A stretch of 64,000 bases of DNA. Origin: Tetrastigma voinierianum. Taxonomy: Eukaryota; Streptophyta; Magnoliopsida; Vitales; Vitaceae. A model generated the notes under the pieces. The model was not told the DNA's origin and ran no database searches. It saw nothing but the letters and a program-made list of their open reading frames with translations. The stretch covers positions 310,001 to 374,000 of the forward strand of contig JAEQBH010006371.1 in NCBI GenBank assembly GCA_016808115.1. The letters are read 5' to 3'. Both the position numbers and the translations under genes were made by a program. Position 1 is the first letter of the stretch, and each line of letters opens with the position of its first letter. Positions 35,676-48,646 of the stretch are shown in pieces.

Positions 35676-38600
35676 ATGCGTAGAGGGCGGGGGCGTGAGG
35701 TGGGTCATGGGGTGATGGTCGACCACCACCTATTTTTGATCAGCAGGCCTTCATAGAGGCCATGGGTCTTTGCGATAGTCACGGCTTCACGGTGATCGGC
35801 TAGAGGTCGGGAGAGTGCCCAGGTAACCTCCGAAAAACACGCATATCCTCAGACGTTCACGGGAGGAGGACGATATTGGGCGACCATTGGTTCGGGTCGG
35901 TGAAGGATTCTCCCTAGGGCTATGGAGATCACCTCGGATGCACTACTCGGATTCTGGCCCATTCATTCCGGCTTGAGGTGAGTCGATTTGGTGGGAGTGA
36001 ATTCGCGACTTCCAGGACTTGGAGGCGCATGACATGGGATGATTTTGCTTGATTCTATTCATGGGGAAGTACTTTCAGGCTTTTTGCTAGACATGTGAAG
36101 GCAGAAGTTCCTTGATGAGATAAGGAATGAGCGTGGCAGTTCACGAGTTGGCACGTTTCGGGGATGATTATGTGACCATTGGCGACGAGTCGAAGTTCGG
36201 GATGGTTGATTGTGCATCGGGGTAAGATTGTAGGACATAACCTCGAATGGACTCGATGATTGAGTAACCTTGATTATTGGCGAGAGGGTGGCCTTCGTAG
36301 CATCAGAGATGCGGGTGCTGGTAATAAGAAGAGGGGAGCCCAGTAGAAAGAAGCGGAGGACTTGTTCCACAAGGGTTTCGGGGGCGGGGCCGTAGGTAAC
36401 AAGGCGAGGCCCGGTCAGGAGTTACAATCAGTACGGAAAGATGACTGTTTCCACTTGCCATCAAGCGGGACACATGAGCGGAATGTCCTCGGATCTGAGG
36501 GGTTTTAAGTTAGGGGTTACAGTCCAGATCATCGATGGGACATGAAGCCGAGACTCAATATGTTCCCTCCTTACCGCCGCGGGCCGGGGAGTAGTGTCGA
36601 TCGAGAGTGCGACCACGAGGCATCAGTGTTTCCGCAGAGACGAACGAAAGGGGCGGAGTATGGGTCGGTCGAGGCGAGTGTACGGTAGGGACCCGGGGGC
36701 CAGTGATGTCTTCGCCGACCTCCAGCGAGGCAGGCAGCCGGTCGGTCTCGGTGATTCGAGATTACGTTTCTACTCTTTCGCTATGGCGAGGTGTTATTTA
36801 ACTTCAGGTGCATCGCGTTTCCTTTATTGCTGCATCTTGTGTGAAGTGATGGGCTTAGAGGTTGAGACGCCCCAGGCGAGCCATTGCATGAGTTCTCCTA
36901 GGGACTAAGGCGAGAATTGATCGGATATGTCGAGGATGTGAGTTGAGATCTCAGGGTTCCTACTTTCGCACGAGTGGACCTTCGAGTTATTATTGGACAT
37001 GTGCCCAGAGTTCGAGTCATCCTCGGGATGGGCCCGGATTGTGATTACATCGGGTTGTCATAGATTGTGATCGTAGCCAAGAGTTAAGCCTACACACGAG
37101 CCAGTACTTGTGTTGTGTTTTAGGGAATAGGTGCGATGTTTCACCCCATGCGTATGCGATTCACGATGGCATGGGCGGGTTGGCGAGTTGGTTAGCCTAG
37201 CCTTACCACGGAGAGGGACGAGGTGAGATAGGATGTAGTGCACCTCGGGTGGTTTGCCGATCACGAGGATGTTTTTAGGACGAGCTCTTAGGGATTACCT
37301 CCAACGAGGAGATGTAGACTTCCGCGTGGGTTGCATCACGGGGCGATCTTCTATTTCTATGACTCACGCGCTGGATGTTTGTCGGTTGAGTTCTGAGGGC
37401 TCGGAATCCCGAATCTGGGAGTTGCTAGGCGAAGGTTTTCATTAAGACGAGTACTTCACCGTAAGGGTGCTCGGTTCTATTTGCAAAGAAGGATAAGACC
37501 CAGCCGGTATGCATCGATTCTGAGATAGTTGAGCAGGGGTTACAATCAAGAATCGGTATCCATTATCGGATTGATGACTTATTTGATGCGGGAGGCGCGA
37601 GTCTACTCGAGATAGACCTTCATGCGGTTACCATGGAGTTGAGAGTTAGGGAGCGGACATCCACCAAGGCGACGTCGGGACGCGGATATGGGCACTTTGA
37701 GTTTGCGGTGATGCCTTTTGGATTGATGAATGCAGCAGTGGCATTCATGGGCCTCATGAATAGGGTGTTCCCGACCTATTTAGATCGATTTGTGGTGGGT
37801 ATTTGGTGATGACATCTGATGCACTCCCGATCGGAGGTGGAGCGCGAGGATCGCAGGGAATCTCGTCTTCTGACTTGAGGATCATCAGGTTGTATGCGAG
37901 TTCGATCGTCGAGTTTTGGCTTGAGGTGGGTTTCTTAGGACCAGCGTGGTGTCGACCCGAGGGCGTGTCAGTGGACCCTAGGGAAGGTTGAGGCTGTGAT
38001 GAGTTGGGAGAGACCGAAGTCGATCTTCGAGATACGTAGTTTCTTGGGATTAGCGAGGGAATTATTCTGGGGAGGTTATGAGGATTTCTCTCGGAATTTG
38101 CGGTGCTATGTGAGATTGACTTGGAAGGAATTGAGTTTGTATGGGATGACTCATGTGACGGCGTTCAGGGGAATTGAAGGAGGCTTACTTCAGCTCCTAT
38201 CCTAATAGTCGGAAGGACGGAGGTACCGCAGGTGTCTTGTGATGCTTGAGAAGGACGGACTAGGGTGTGTTACGTCACGATCCGGGAAGGTTATGGCTTA
38301 TGGTTCTCGGCACTTGAAGAATCACGACGAGGAATCACCCGCGCGTGACATGGAGTTAGCTGTCGTAGTCTTAGCCACAGAGATTTAAGCGTCACTGCCC
38401 ATATGAAGTGAGTAGTTCGAGGTGTTTCGGACCATGAGTCACGAAATACATATTCACGCGACGAGGCCTCAACATGAGGCGTGGAGTGGATGAGTTTTGG
38501 AAGATTCTACGACTTCACTTTGCATTACCATCCGGTAAGGCAAATGTGGTGGCGATGCGCTTAGTAGAAAGTCACGGGATGCGAAAGCTGAAATATAGCT

Positions 38601-40110
38601 TCAGGGAGTGGCGGATGCTCGAGACAGTGGGGCAGTTCAGACTGTAGTACGATGAGCAGGCTCAGGGTACCTTGGGAAATATGATGGCTTCACCAGCCAG
38701 TCTACTAAGCGAGTGATAGAGTCCCGAGGTGCGGGGCCTTGGGGCTAAAGTATCCATCGGGGGCGAGTACGGTTAGGTACGACCAGGACTGAAGAAATTT
38801 GGGCCGTCCACACGAATGGTAGTCTTCGGTATAGGGGGCGAGTTGTGGTCCCACAGTTGACGGATTTGAGGGAGGAGATCCTCAGGGAGTTCCATTGCTC
38901 CCGTTATTTGTGCATCCGGGTGGCGCGAAGATGTATCATGACCTTACCGTCACGGTGTGCTGGAAGCCCGGGATGAAGAAGGCATGTTAGAGTTTGTCGG
39001 CCGATTGTCTCCGCGTGCCCGATGGGTCAAGGCCGAGCACCCGAGGCCCGGCAATTCTCCGGCCATTGGAATGGCGGTGGAAGTGGGAGCACATCACGAT
39101 GGACTTTGTGACTCACTTGCCACGGACATCGCGGAAGCATGATGCGATATGGGTTATAGTAGACCGACTCACCAAGTCGGCACATTTTCTGGTCGTGAGG
39201 ATGACCTTCACATTGGAGGAATTTTGCAGGTTGTATAAACGAGAGATAGTACAGTTGCATGGAGTTCCAGTCTCCATAGTATCGGATAGGGATCCTCGGT
39301 TTACGGCTCAGTTCTGGAAGAGTTTCCAGAAGGCCATGAGGACGCAACTTTCGATGAGTCTTAGCTTTTCATCCTCAGACGGATGGTGTCAGACGGACTA
39401 TTTAGATTTTAGAGGACATCTTTACGAGCATGCGTCTGGATCTCGAGGGTAGTTGGGAGGGCCTTGCCCTTGGTAGAGTTCTCTGATAACGGTATCAAGC
39501 GGTATTCGGATGGCACCACTGTGAAGCTCTCTACGGGAGGCCATGTCGATCGCCGATATGTTGGACGGAGTGGGAGAGGCTCCATCAGCGGTCAGTTTGA
39601 TTAGAGACACCTCGGAGAGGTGGGTATGATCGGCGTCTCCCTTCTTTGCTGGTAGACAAAGAGTTACGGCGATATCTGACGGCCCGACCTCACAGGGTTC
39701 GGGTGGGTGATCATGTCTTCTTGAAGGTGATGCTAAGAGAGGAGTGATCAGTTCGGAGGAAAACGAGGGGAAGCTATCGTAGGGGTACATTGGACCGCCG
39801 AGGTACTGAGAGGGTGGCGCGGTTGCGTGTCGGTTGGCGTTGCCACGAGTTTGTCAAGCGTTCATGAGGTGTTTCAACGTCTGCATCTTTGAAAGTCTGT
39901 TTCCGGATCAGCTCATATGGTGGATTGGGAGGCTTGTTGTTGATGCGTGGGACCTTCGAGGAGGGACGGTGCGTATCATGGATGGCCCAGGAGCAGGTTT
40001 GCGTGGCAAGAGCGTGAGGCTTGTAAAGGTGTTGTGGCGGCAGGGAGCGACATGGGAGCGCGGGACCGTCTTGCGTCGGCTATCCTTTTTGTTTGATGGG
40101 AAGGTGCGTT
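35676..40110 (+). pseudogene. Gypsy gag-pol polyprotein, heavily broken
   Basis: A likely gag start at 35676 reads MRRGRGR, as in many chromoviruses. The reverse transcriptase remnant (37560-37830) shows GYGHFEFAVMPFGLMNAAVA and then NRVFPTYLDRFVV, followed by a frame-broken DD catalytic box. RNase H traces include MAYGSRHLKNHDEESPARDM-like sequence at 38290-38360, across breaks. The integrase core (39095-39330) keeps WEHITMDFVTHLPRT, VDRLTKSAHFL and VSIVSDRDPRFTAQFWKSF with its DD residues. The C-terminal part (39990-40100) shows GKSVRLVKVLWR, a chromodomain-like tail. Dozens of stops and frameshifts are present. G+C content is visibly higher than in the surrounding array. Confidence 0.85.
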
Positions 40111-40196
40111 TTCTTGTCATTAATGTTTTAAATGACTGTTACATATGCATGTGTTTGATTGTGTGCATATATGTGGGAATGTCGGGACGAATTCCT

Positions 40197-40212
40197 TTTA
40201 AGGGGGGGAGAA
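40197..40212 (+). other. Gypsy polypurine tract
   Basis: A nearly pure purine run, TTAAGGGGGGGAGAA, directly abuts the 3' LTR start TGTGAAACCAGGG. It is the plus-strand primer site of LTR elements. Confidence 0.85.
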
Positions 40213-43112
40213 TGTGAAACCAGGGAAAAGCGTATTTTTTTATTTTTTTTTGAAAATGAGCGAATCGGTAATTCTTACCGGAGCAGTGGACAAAGGCTCC
40301 TAGTCTTCCTGCAGACCTCGGATGTGAAACAAATCACGCCGTTAGAGATCATCTGTGAAATCTAGTTGAACGAAACGACTACTTGTCAATTAAAGGCTAT
40401 CCATTTTGCGTATTTCAAGGCGGAATGGGCCCGACCATGGGGTGCCATGTGGCACTGCATGGAGACACTTGGCATATGAGTGGGCCCAGTGTCATGCCAC
40501 TAGGATTCCATGAGTTGGGTGGGGCCAAATGTCAAGCCACCCTCATGCATGAGCATGAGAGTGGTTGAAGTTGTGGCATGGAGAACGCGGTCTTGGAGTT
40601 GACCAAGTGTCGAGCAAATGGATGTTAGGTGTGTTCCCTAGGTCGAGCCGACTTGGTAGTTTGAGGAGACGAAGCGAGCAATTCGTAGACAAGGAGAAGA
40701 AAGAAAAGGAAAGAAAGAAAAAAAAGAAGAAAGGAAGAAAAGAAAACAAGAAGAAAGAAAGAAAGGAGAAAGGGAGGAGGAAGCTTTTTTTCCTCCATTG
40801 TTTTGATTTGGGTGGATCAGGCGATCTACACTTGAGGTGAGGATCTTTCCTCTTTGGTTATTTCCTTGTTTGGGAGGCTATGGAAATGGCATTTGGTTGA
40901 GTTTGCTATGTGATTGTTTGAATGAATAACATGCTGAATTGGTGATGTTATCCATCTTTCGTTTTAGGTTTTAAGGCTGAAATTGTGATGTTGTACATGC
41001 TGTTTTTTTTTTTTTGTCTTTAGGGTGAAAACTGGAGGTTGGTGTATTATTGTATGCATGACTAACATGCGGAATGTTACGAGTTTTTAGTGAAGAAATT
41101 CGAGTTTGGTGTATTATTATGAATGAAAAACATGCGAATTTTAAGGCTTTCATGCATGACCCCAACATGTAGAATCTTTTGGGTTTTTAGATCAGAAAGA
41201 AAACTTCGGTTTAGTGTATTATTGTATGCATGAAAAACATGCAGAATTTTACAGGCTTCCATGCATGACCTAACATGCTTAGAATCTTTTGGGTTTTAGA
41301 TCAAAGAAAACTTCAGTTTGGTGTATTATTGTATGTGCATGAAAAACATACAGAATTTTTACGGGCTTCCATGCACTTGACTAACATGCGAATGTTTTGG
41401 GTTTAGATCAAAGAAAACTGAGTTTGGTGTATTATTGTATGCATGAAAACATCTGAGAATTTTATGGCTTTCCATGCATGACTAACATGCAGGGCCACTA
41501 CGGGTTCTTAGGCGAAAAAAATCATCGAGTTTAGTGTATCATTGCTTGCATGGTTAACATGCATAATTTTCACAGGTTCTTAGGCCCAGAAAGAAAATCG
41601 GGTTTGGTGTATCATGGCTTGCATGGTTAACATCGCGGGTTACCACGGGTTTAGCCCAGTTTGTTAGGCCATAACTTTTTCGTCAGGAACTCAGATTTAG
41701 GTGTTCTTGGACTCTATGGAAAGTTCATGGAGTCCATATTCTAGCCATAAGCCATTCAGTTGAAATAGGTGCTCACATATGTGCCAAAAAAAAAAACTGA
41801 GTAATTGTTATCAATATGGGTGTTTCAAAAGCATTGGGTTGTAATGTGTTGTGCTTGAACATGGCTACTTCTTGGCATGTAGCGGTATATGATTAACATA
41901 CTATGTCGACTTGGGAATATGAGTTATGGCATTACTTGCACAAGTAATGGTGGGAATTATGTTAATACATGCTTGAAGATGTGTTGATATGAATGGCCGA
42001 ATGATAGAAAGATGTAGTGCATGCTTATGTGATGCGATTTGAATGTGGAATATTAACATGGCGTATTTGTGGATGTTGGGCCCGAATATATGAAATGTGG
42101 TATGCTTTAGACATGAGTGTTCATAGCACACACATAATTAATACGATGTAGAATGTCCATGTAGAGGTCTTCATACATTGGTCGAGGGGTTTGGTCTTGT
42201 GACACAAATTGCATTGCATTGGTGTGCTGGTAACACCACATTACATGAGTCGTACATGAGTGCGGTTGGCGCTGCGTTTGGTGTTGAATCGTGTGGGCAG
42301 AGATGGGACGAAGTCAATTGGGTTCCACAGCGTTAAACGAAAATGAAAAAAAGAAATATTAATCGGGCGTATGATGGGGATAGATATCCCCTGAGTGAAA
42401 AGCACAGCTTGGTTAAACAGTATCCACGGTGGCTTAGAAAAATGTCGGAGGGTGTAGAGACCGCGGTGAGACCACAAAAGTTCTGTTGCCCAGACAGAAG
42501 CGATTAAATAAATATCCACATAGACTCACGGATTTGTGAGATGGGAGTCGAAAGCCCGGCTGATCTTGATTTCCCATTGGCACTTGCATTTGGGTGGTGG
42601 GTGAATTGACCCGGTACTTGGTGCATGTAGAGTGTCGTCTCATACATGCGTGTAGATTTTTCCATGATAGGATAACATGTATACGGATTAGTTTGTGGGT
42701 TTATTTGTGAAATGATCATTTTATATGCACCTAGGTGGGAAATAGCCCTTATAGGTTATCCCCTATTGGGCGTTAGCTCCTCCGTCAGTGGGACCCCCTT
42801 TCAGTGCGGGACCAGTCACGGGCGGATAAGCGCTCCTTAGAGTGGGATTATGAAGCGGGTGATTTGTGGCCTTGATTCTTGTTTATGTATATATTAGAGA
42901 TGAACTAGTGTTAATATATGTTTGTATTAAGAGTGATGTAATAACTCTTGGATCTATAGAAATGTATGGTCTTGTAGCAGTATGGACCAGTATGGATGAT
43001 GGATACTGTTGGGTCATTTTACTTTCGAAGCATGAGTCTCATGATATGAGACACACGGGTTTTAAGTCAGGTTGTGGGGGAGTCAACGGGACCCCGGGTT
43101 TTGGGAGTATCC
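40213..43112 (+). repeat. Gypsy 3' LTR
   Basis: Starts TGTGAAACCAGGGAAAAGCG and ends near TTTTGGGAGTATCC, after which array unit 4 resumes with TTTTTACGCACTC. It contains the GCATG tandem repeats again (41035-41640) and a purine-rich block (40700-40780). Confidence 0.87.
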
Positions 43113-44201
43113 TGTATTTTTACGCACTCTCTACAACGTCGCGACGTAGGTTCTCAACGTCGCGATGTTGGTCCTCAACGTCGCAGCGTTCTTTGTGACT
43201 TCCGGTTTACGCCTTCATAAGGTAATAACATTTATCCTTCGAACTTGATTTAGGTGATCTTGGACTTGTTGGAAAGCTTTGAGAGTGTAGAATCTAGATA
43301 TGGCTAGAATGAACACTTTAGAAATGATGATAAAGACATAAGTTACAAATTTCTCCAACTGGCCACTTTTTAGCTCTCTTCTCTTCTTCCTTCAACTACA
43401 AAGAGTCATAGCTTAATCATTTAAAGTCCAAATGGAGTGAATAAGGTCTCTTTGGAAAGGCTGAGAAGTCTCCTTTCCTTTCAATTAAATATTGTTTCCA
43501 TTTGGGATCATCATGCAACTGATAATATCAAACCGATATGTTTGCTCTTGCATAGTTTCTTGATTTTTATTTATTTCTTTGTTTGCTCCGTATTGGCTCA
43601 TGCTTGACCTAATCACAAATTTAACATTTAGAGCATTAGATCACTTATTTATATAATAAAACTACTAAAATTATAAGCAAAATTTCATCAGTTTTGAATG
43701 AAATTCAATTTTTCTTTAATTTTGAAACATTCACATAATGGGTTTTTAATACCTTTTACAATCATATTTGATAGGTGTATTTTGTGATGTGTATATAAAA
43801 TTATGTGGAAAAATATAAATAGAGCGACTTTTCTACATAAGTATACGCTTGTCAAGTAATACAGTGTACGAGATGTACAAAGATCGATCAACGGGGAAAA
43901 TGTGATGCTAAGTACCAAAAATTATAAAACCTCTCTAATATTCAAACGGTCAAAAAAGGTTTAAACAACAGGTGAACTAAGTTACTGAAATCTAAATCTA
44001 ACTAATTAAACTATGCAACTAAGGGATGCTAAGAGATGATAAAATCCTAGGGTATGTGGTGCAAGTAAACAATTCTCCTATATCTAAGTCAAAATTTCAT
44101 TCTATTGTGTCTTGAAAAAGCTTTCAAGGCGACTCTTGCTCAATTGAATTATAAGCCTCTCTTGAGGTCATATAACCTACCAACTAACACTAGGTCTTTT
44201 T
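43113..44201. repeat. Rest of array unit 4 and start of unit 5
   Basis: Unit 4 resumes with its CpG palindrome block, which is best preserved here (43134-43190). Unit 5 begins at 43683 and is broken at a T run, TTTTT (44197-44201), by the large solo LTR. Confidence 0.85.
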
Positions 44202-47200
44202 TGTCGTGCCCGGATCCAGTTCCAACTCGAACGGCGGATCCGAAATGGAGTCCGGGACGCCACTAACTATATACTATCTATATCTTTTGTATACGTATCT
44301 TTGGGACTCTCATTGACTGTTCTTTTGGTGAACTTGTACTGCGGTGCTCTGAGCAATTACGTAATAACAAAATCATTTATATATACAAGAGAACTACCAC
44401 CAGTGGTGTCCATAAAATCTATACACATATCACCGAGTCCATTTACTTATACATGTACATTTTCTATTGAATATATTTTTGCTTGTGAATACAAAATATA
44501 ATCATACTCCTTTATTAAGGTTTACATCTTATCTGAAACACTTATACATATCATGTTGTCTGAAAACGTCGGAGATTACGAGAAGTAGTGCGGTGAGCAC
44601 TATCCTACACGAGAAATTTGGCCTACTCTGTGATATGGGATGTATCATCCTCTTGCCTCCTCTTGAATTGCCTACACAAATTGAACACGTGCTAAACTGC
44701 AGCTTGGTGAGACATAATCATGGACAACCACCAATGGTGTCTGTCACAAGCTTATACATATGCATTTCATATATCTATACATATTCATATAACTTTTATT
44801 ACTTATCATCTTTACATTTCTATTGCATGTCAATCTTTTTTGTTACATAGAACTCATGTTCTATGTCTTTGGCATATCTCCTATCTATACTTTCTTGTAT
44901 TCCTGTTTTACATACTTTGCATATTATATTCATTACATAACTTATTGTTCTATGTCTTTGGCATATCTCCTATCTATACTTTCACTGTGTTTCTATACTT
45001 TGCATATTCCATATTCATTCTATAACTTATTGCTCTATTTTCATGTATTGTTATCATGTACTGTGTTCATATACTGTTTTCTTGTTATACTTTTCATATT
45101 ACTTTCTCTTGTATGTACTATACTTGTTCATATACTTTTCGTGTACTATCATATACTTTCTTATACGATAGTGTATCGTCATATACTTTTTCACTCTGAC
45201 TATAGAATTATACTTCCCTATATTTTCATCTTATAATAGTCATGTATTATAATTTCCTATGATTTTCATATATTGTGCATTTCATAAACGATACTTTCAT
45301 ATGCTTTTCATATACCTTATCTATCATGTATTCATATCATATAATCTTATATTCAGATCATGTCATCTACTTGTAACATCTTATATCTTGTTAACTTATA
45401 TCTTCATGTACTTTATCAGACTATCATATCTTATGACATATACCTATACATTTCTATACATATTCTTTCATATACTTTTGTACTTTTATATACTTTCTAT
45501 ACTTTTCATGTGTTCATCTTTCAATCTATAGCTTATTGCTTTTCATGTTCTATTACATATATCATTTCTTATACTGTGTATATATCATGTCTTATTTCAT
45601 GTAGTGGCTACACGCCCATGCTATACTTTTCATTCTTCATATTCATACTTGTACTATCGTATACTTTCATGTTATATGCTTTCATCTTGTACTTTTCATA
45701 TACTGTCATCTTGTACTATTCGTATATTTCATATACATTTGTACGTTCTTATTTTATCATATACTTTGTGCTTTTGAATACTTTCTGTACTTTTCTTGTG
45801 TTGGCTTAAAGCCAATACTTTCATATCATATCTTTATTTTTCACATTATGTGAATTTCTATCTCTATCACCATATATCCCGTAGGAGTACAAGACTTATA
45901 CTTTTTACTATCATATCATATCACTGTCACATGTTTTCACATATGCTAGTACTTTCATATTACGTATTGTCATATCCTTATGCTTTCATATTGCTCTTAT
46001 CTTTGTATTTCTTGTTCTTATAACGGTATACTATCATCACATAAGCGATCTTTATACTTCTCATATCATATCCTTCCGCATATACATTTCCTTTATATAC
46101 TTTTCATGTATTTTTATGTTTCTGCTGCGAAATACCTTAGAAGCGGATCACGGAAATAGCGTATGTACCGGAAGGTACTATTCTTTATGCGAGACGGTGA
46201 TCTCTATATGACCTAAGCGGTAGTATATACGAAGGTATCATCAACGTACAAGGCGGTGATACATGCCATGTAATGATCCCGAGCGAGATCTATGTCATCA
46301 TTAAGCGGGAGCCTCGATATACGTATCGTATCTTCATTGTATCTTCCTATAGGCATGCCTATCTATCCATCTAGGTCATAAGCGGGCAATCAGTTTTATT
46401 TACATTTTTAAGTACATATTTCATAAGCATGAATAACTATTGTTATCGATTGCTTATCTGATATATGCTATCATTACTTTTAATCTATATTACGTTTCTA
46501 TATAGCGGCTTCATGTTCACGGTTCTCATATGTATTTCTCTATAATACATATATTCTATATTTTCTCATGCATACATTTACTTGTTCATATATTCACTTA
46601 TATACCTATCATTCGTATAGTACTCGTTTCACGTGCTTCAATAAATCTTTTACTTATCTCTATCGTTCTTAGCATTTATGCATTTCTATCATGTGTTCCT
46701 AGCATGTTCCATCTATTCATTTAGGTATGTCTATCACATATTCATATCTTTTTCTATCATTTAGTTTTGTCTTCATATCATATATGTAATCCTATCATAT
46801 ATCATGAATGCATCTATGCACTCTTGTATTCATATATTCATATATATCTTTATATATTCATATCCCTTTATATCATTTATACATCATATCCTTTATGCGT
46901 TTCTATCATGATTTAGCTATTCATGTACTTTCTATATTTCTATCATGTATGCTTTTACTCATTCATATGTTCCTATCGGGTTCCATCTATTCGTTTATGT
47001 ATGACAATTATATATAATCTATTTTTATTCGTACAGAATAATTAGGATATTCTTAACCCCATTATGTGTTCATGACATATTGTCTTTCATGTTCATGTTC
47101 ATGTTTCAGTTCGTTTTCATGTTTCACATCATATGCATGGTTCCTGAACACATCTATACATATTTCATTTCCTATATTTTTCCTGTTACATATGGAATTT

Positions 47201-48646
47201 CATATACTTGTACAGTATGACACCTATGTATTCCCACATCATTCATGTATTCTTGTTCCTCTATGAATCTACATTACTTAGAAATTGGAATTATTTCAAT
47301 TGAATCATCCAAACTCAAGTTATGGCATTTTTATGCCAAACTAGTCAGTTTACCTAGATTACACTAGGAGCAGTCTGTAATACCTATTTTCAGGGGTCTT
47401 AACTTCATATTTGACACTAGTTCTTTGTACTACTTTGAAGCTAAGGTGCTAAGGGTTCTTTCAATTTGGAATCACTGATCAGACACTTAGGGAAACTCAA
47501 GATATGTCCTAAACAACTGGGAATACTCTATGTTCAAAACTGAACCAGAAATTAGCTTGAACATAGCCCCACTTTGAGTGAATTTCTAGGCCACATAGAT
47601 TCAGAATTTGAAGGTACCTATTTTCATGTGTTTTGTTCTCCTTGAAGTCTAGTTTAATTAGCCACTTGAATCCACTCCAGATCGGATGTCGTAAACGAGT
47701 TTATGGCCAAAAAAGAAATACTCAAGGCAGTGTTGAAACGGAGACATTGGGTATCGATGCAGGTACCCGATTAATGAACCAATGTGGTACGGTACCCTCT
47801 GTTTAGTCTGAGTACCACCCCTACGGAATTTCCAAGAAAGGTGGTTTCTCCCATTTTTCCATATTTGGCTACCCAAATCAACTCAATACTCAATATCCAC
47901 ATCAAAACCACTTCATATTCATCTTGTAACCTCTATTATACTCAAATCATCTTTCATTTCATATCTTTTTTCAAAAACCTATCTTGAATTACTTCCAAAA
48001 CAACTATAATATGGGTCATAACCCATACACAAACCAAACATAAAGATTAGTTAGGGTTTGTTCTAACCCCAACTCCATTACTTGAACTTAAACCATGAAA
48101 CCAACCTCAAAGGGAGGATTCCATACTCTTGATCCCATAAGAATTCATTAGGGTTAGGTTTTCTTCTGACCCTAGCCATAGCGTGTATCCATACAAATAT
48201 ATACAAAGTTCCATACCTTTTTGCTCTTCCTTTCCTCTTCTCTTCTCTTCCTCTTCCTCTTTTTCTCTCTTTTCCCCTTCTCTTCTCTTCTCTACGGTTT
48301 TGGTCTCTAAAAAATGAGAGACCAATTGATATTATCCAATTTTTGAGTTAAGGCCATGTTTGGCCTTTGCATTTTTAATTCTTTTTCTCATTTTTGCATT
48401 TAGGTCCTTTCTCTCTCTTTATTATTCTCAATCTAACTTATACATATTATCTTTGGCATCCCGTCTTTTCATCTTATGACCACGTAAGTCCTTAAGTGGC
48501 AGTTTACCCTTTACCCTTGACTATATTGATTCCGAGTTTTTGCTATTTTATTTTTAGCATTATTTTATTCCGAAAAAATATACATTTTCTTTTATTATAC
48601 CTGAAACATGTTATAAAACTGTTAGGATATAATTTGGGGTGTTACA
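44202..48646 (-). mobile_element. Large solo LTR (4.45 kb), family G1, copy 2
   Basis: On the minus strand it begins TGTAACACCCCAAATTATAT and ends GGCACGACA. TTTTT flanks both sides (44197-44201 and 48647-48651), and array unit 5 continues exactly across it (GGTC-T run-CTTCTTAGCTC). It shares termini and internal blocks with 17050-20707 but is about 800 bp longer, mostly because the central short-repeat region has expanded. No gag or pol is present. Confidence 0.85.
44740..47250. repeat. Degenerate short-repeat tract (CATATACTTTTCATGT-like)
   Basis: About 2.5 kb of loosely repeated pyrimidine-rich words such as TATACTTTTCAT, TTTCATAT and CTATCATAT in no fixed period. A break at 46130-46400 carries a different repeat with AAGCGG and GGTGAT. 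The equivalent part of the other family copy (17900-18330) is only about 400 bp. Long plus-strand open frames here, rich in Tyr, Phe, Ile, Leu and Ser, are by-products of the composition. Confidence 0.85.

Larger units (their letters stand above)
32344..43112 (+). mobile_element. Ty3/gypsy element, degenerate, about 10.8 kb
   Basis: Two LTRs of about 2.9 kb bracket a gag-pol remnant with the order protease, reverse transcriptase, RNase H, integrase and a chromodomain-like tail. That order defines Ty3/gypsy, and the tail points to a chromovirus. The primer-binding site is at 35203 and the polypurine tract at 40197. It sits in unit 4 of the array; the flanks TTGAC and CCTGT are no longer identical. 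LTR divergence is large (many indels), so the insertion is old, yet younger than the array unit it breaks. Confidence 0.87.

Noticed and set aside
44467..47266. Series of plus-strand open frames of 60-150 codons rich in Tyr, Phe, Ile, Leu and Ser, looking like membrane proteins
   Set aside because: They overlap in several frames and repeat the same words (YTF, FHI, SYT) because the DNA is a degenerate TATACTTTTCAT repeat lying inside a solo LTR. No family signature or initiation context is present.
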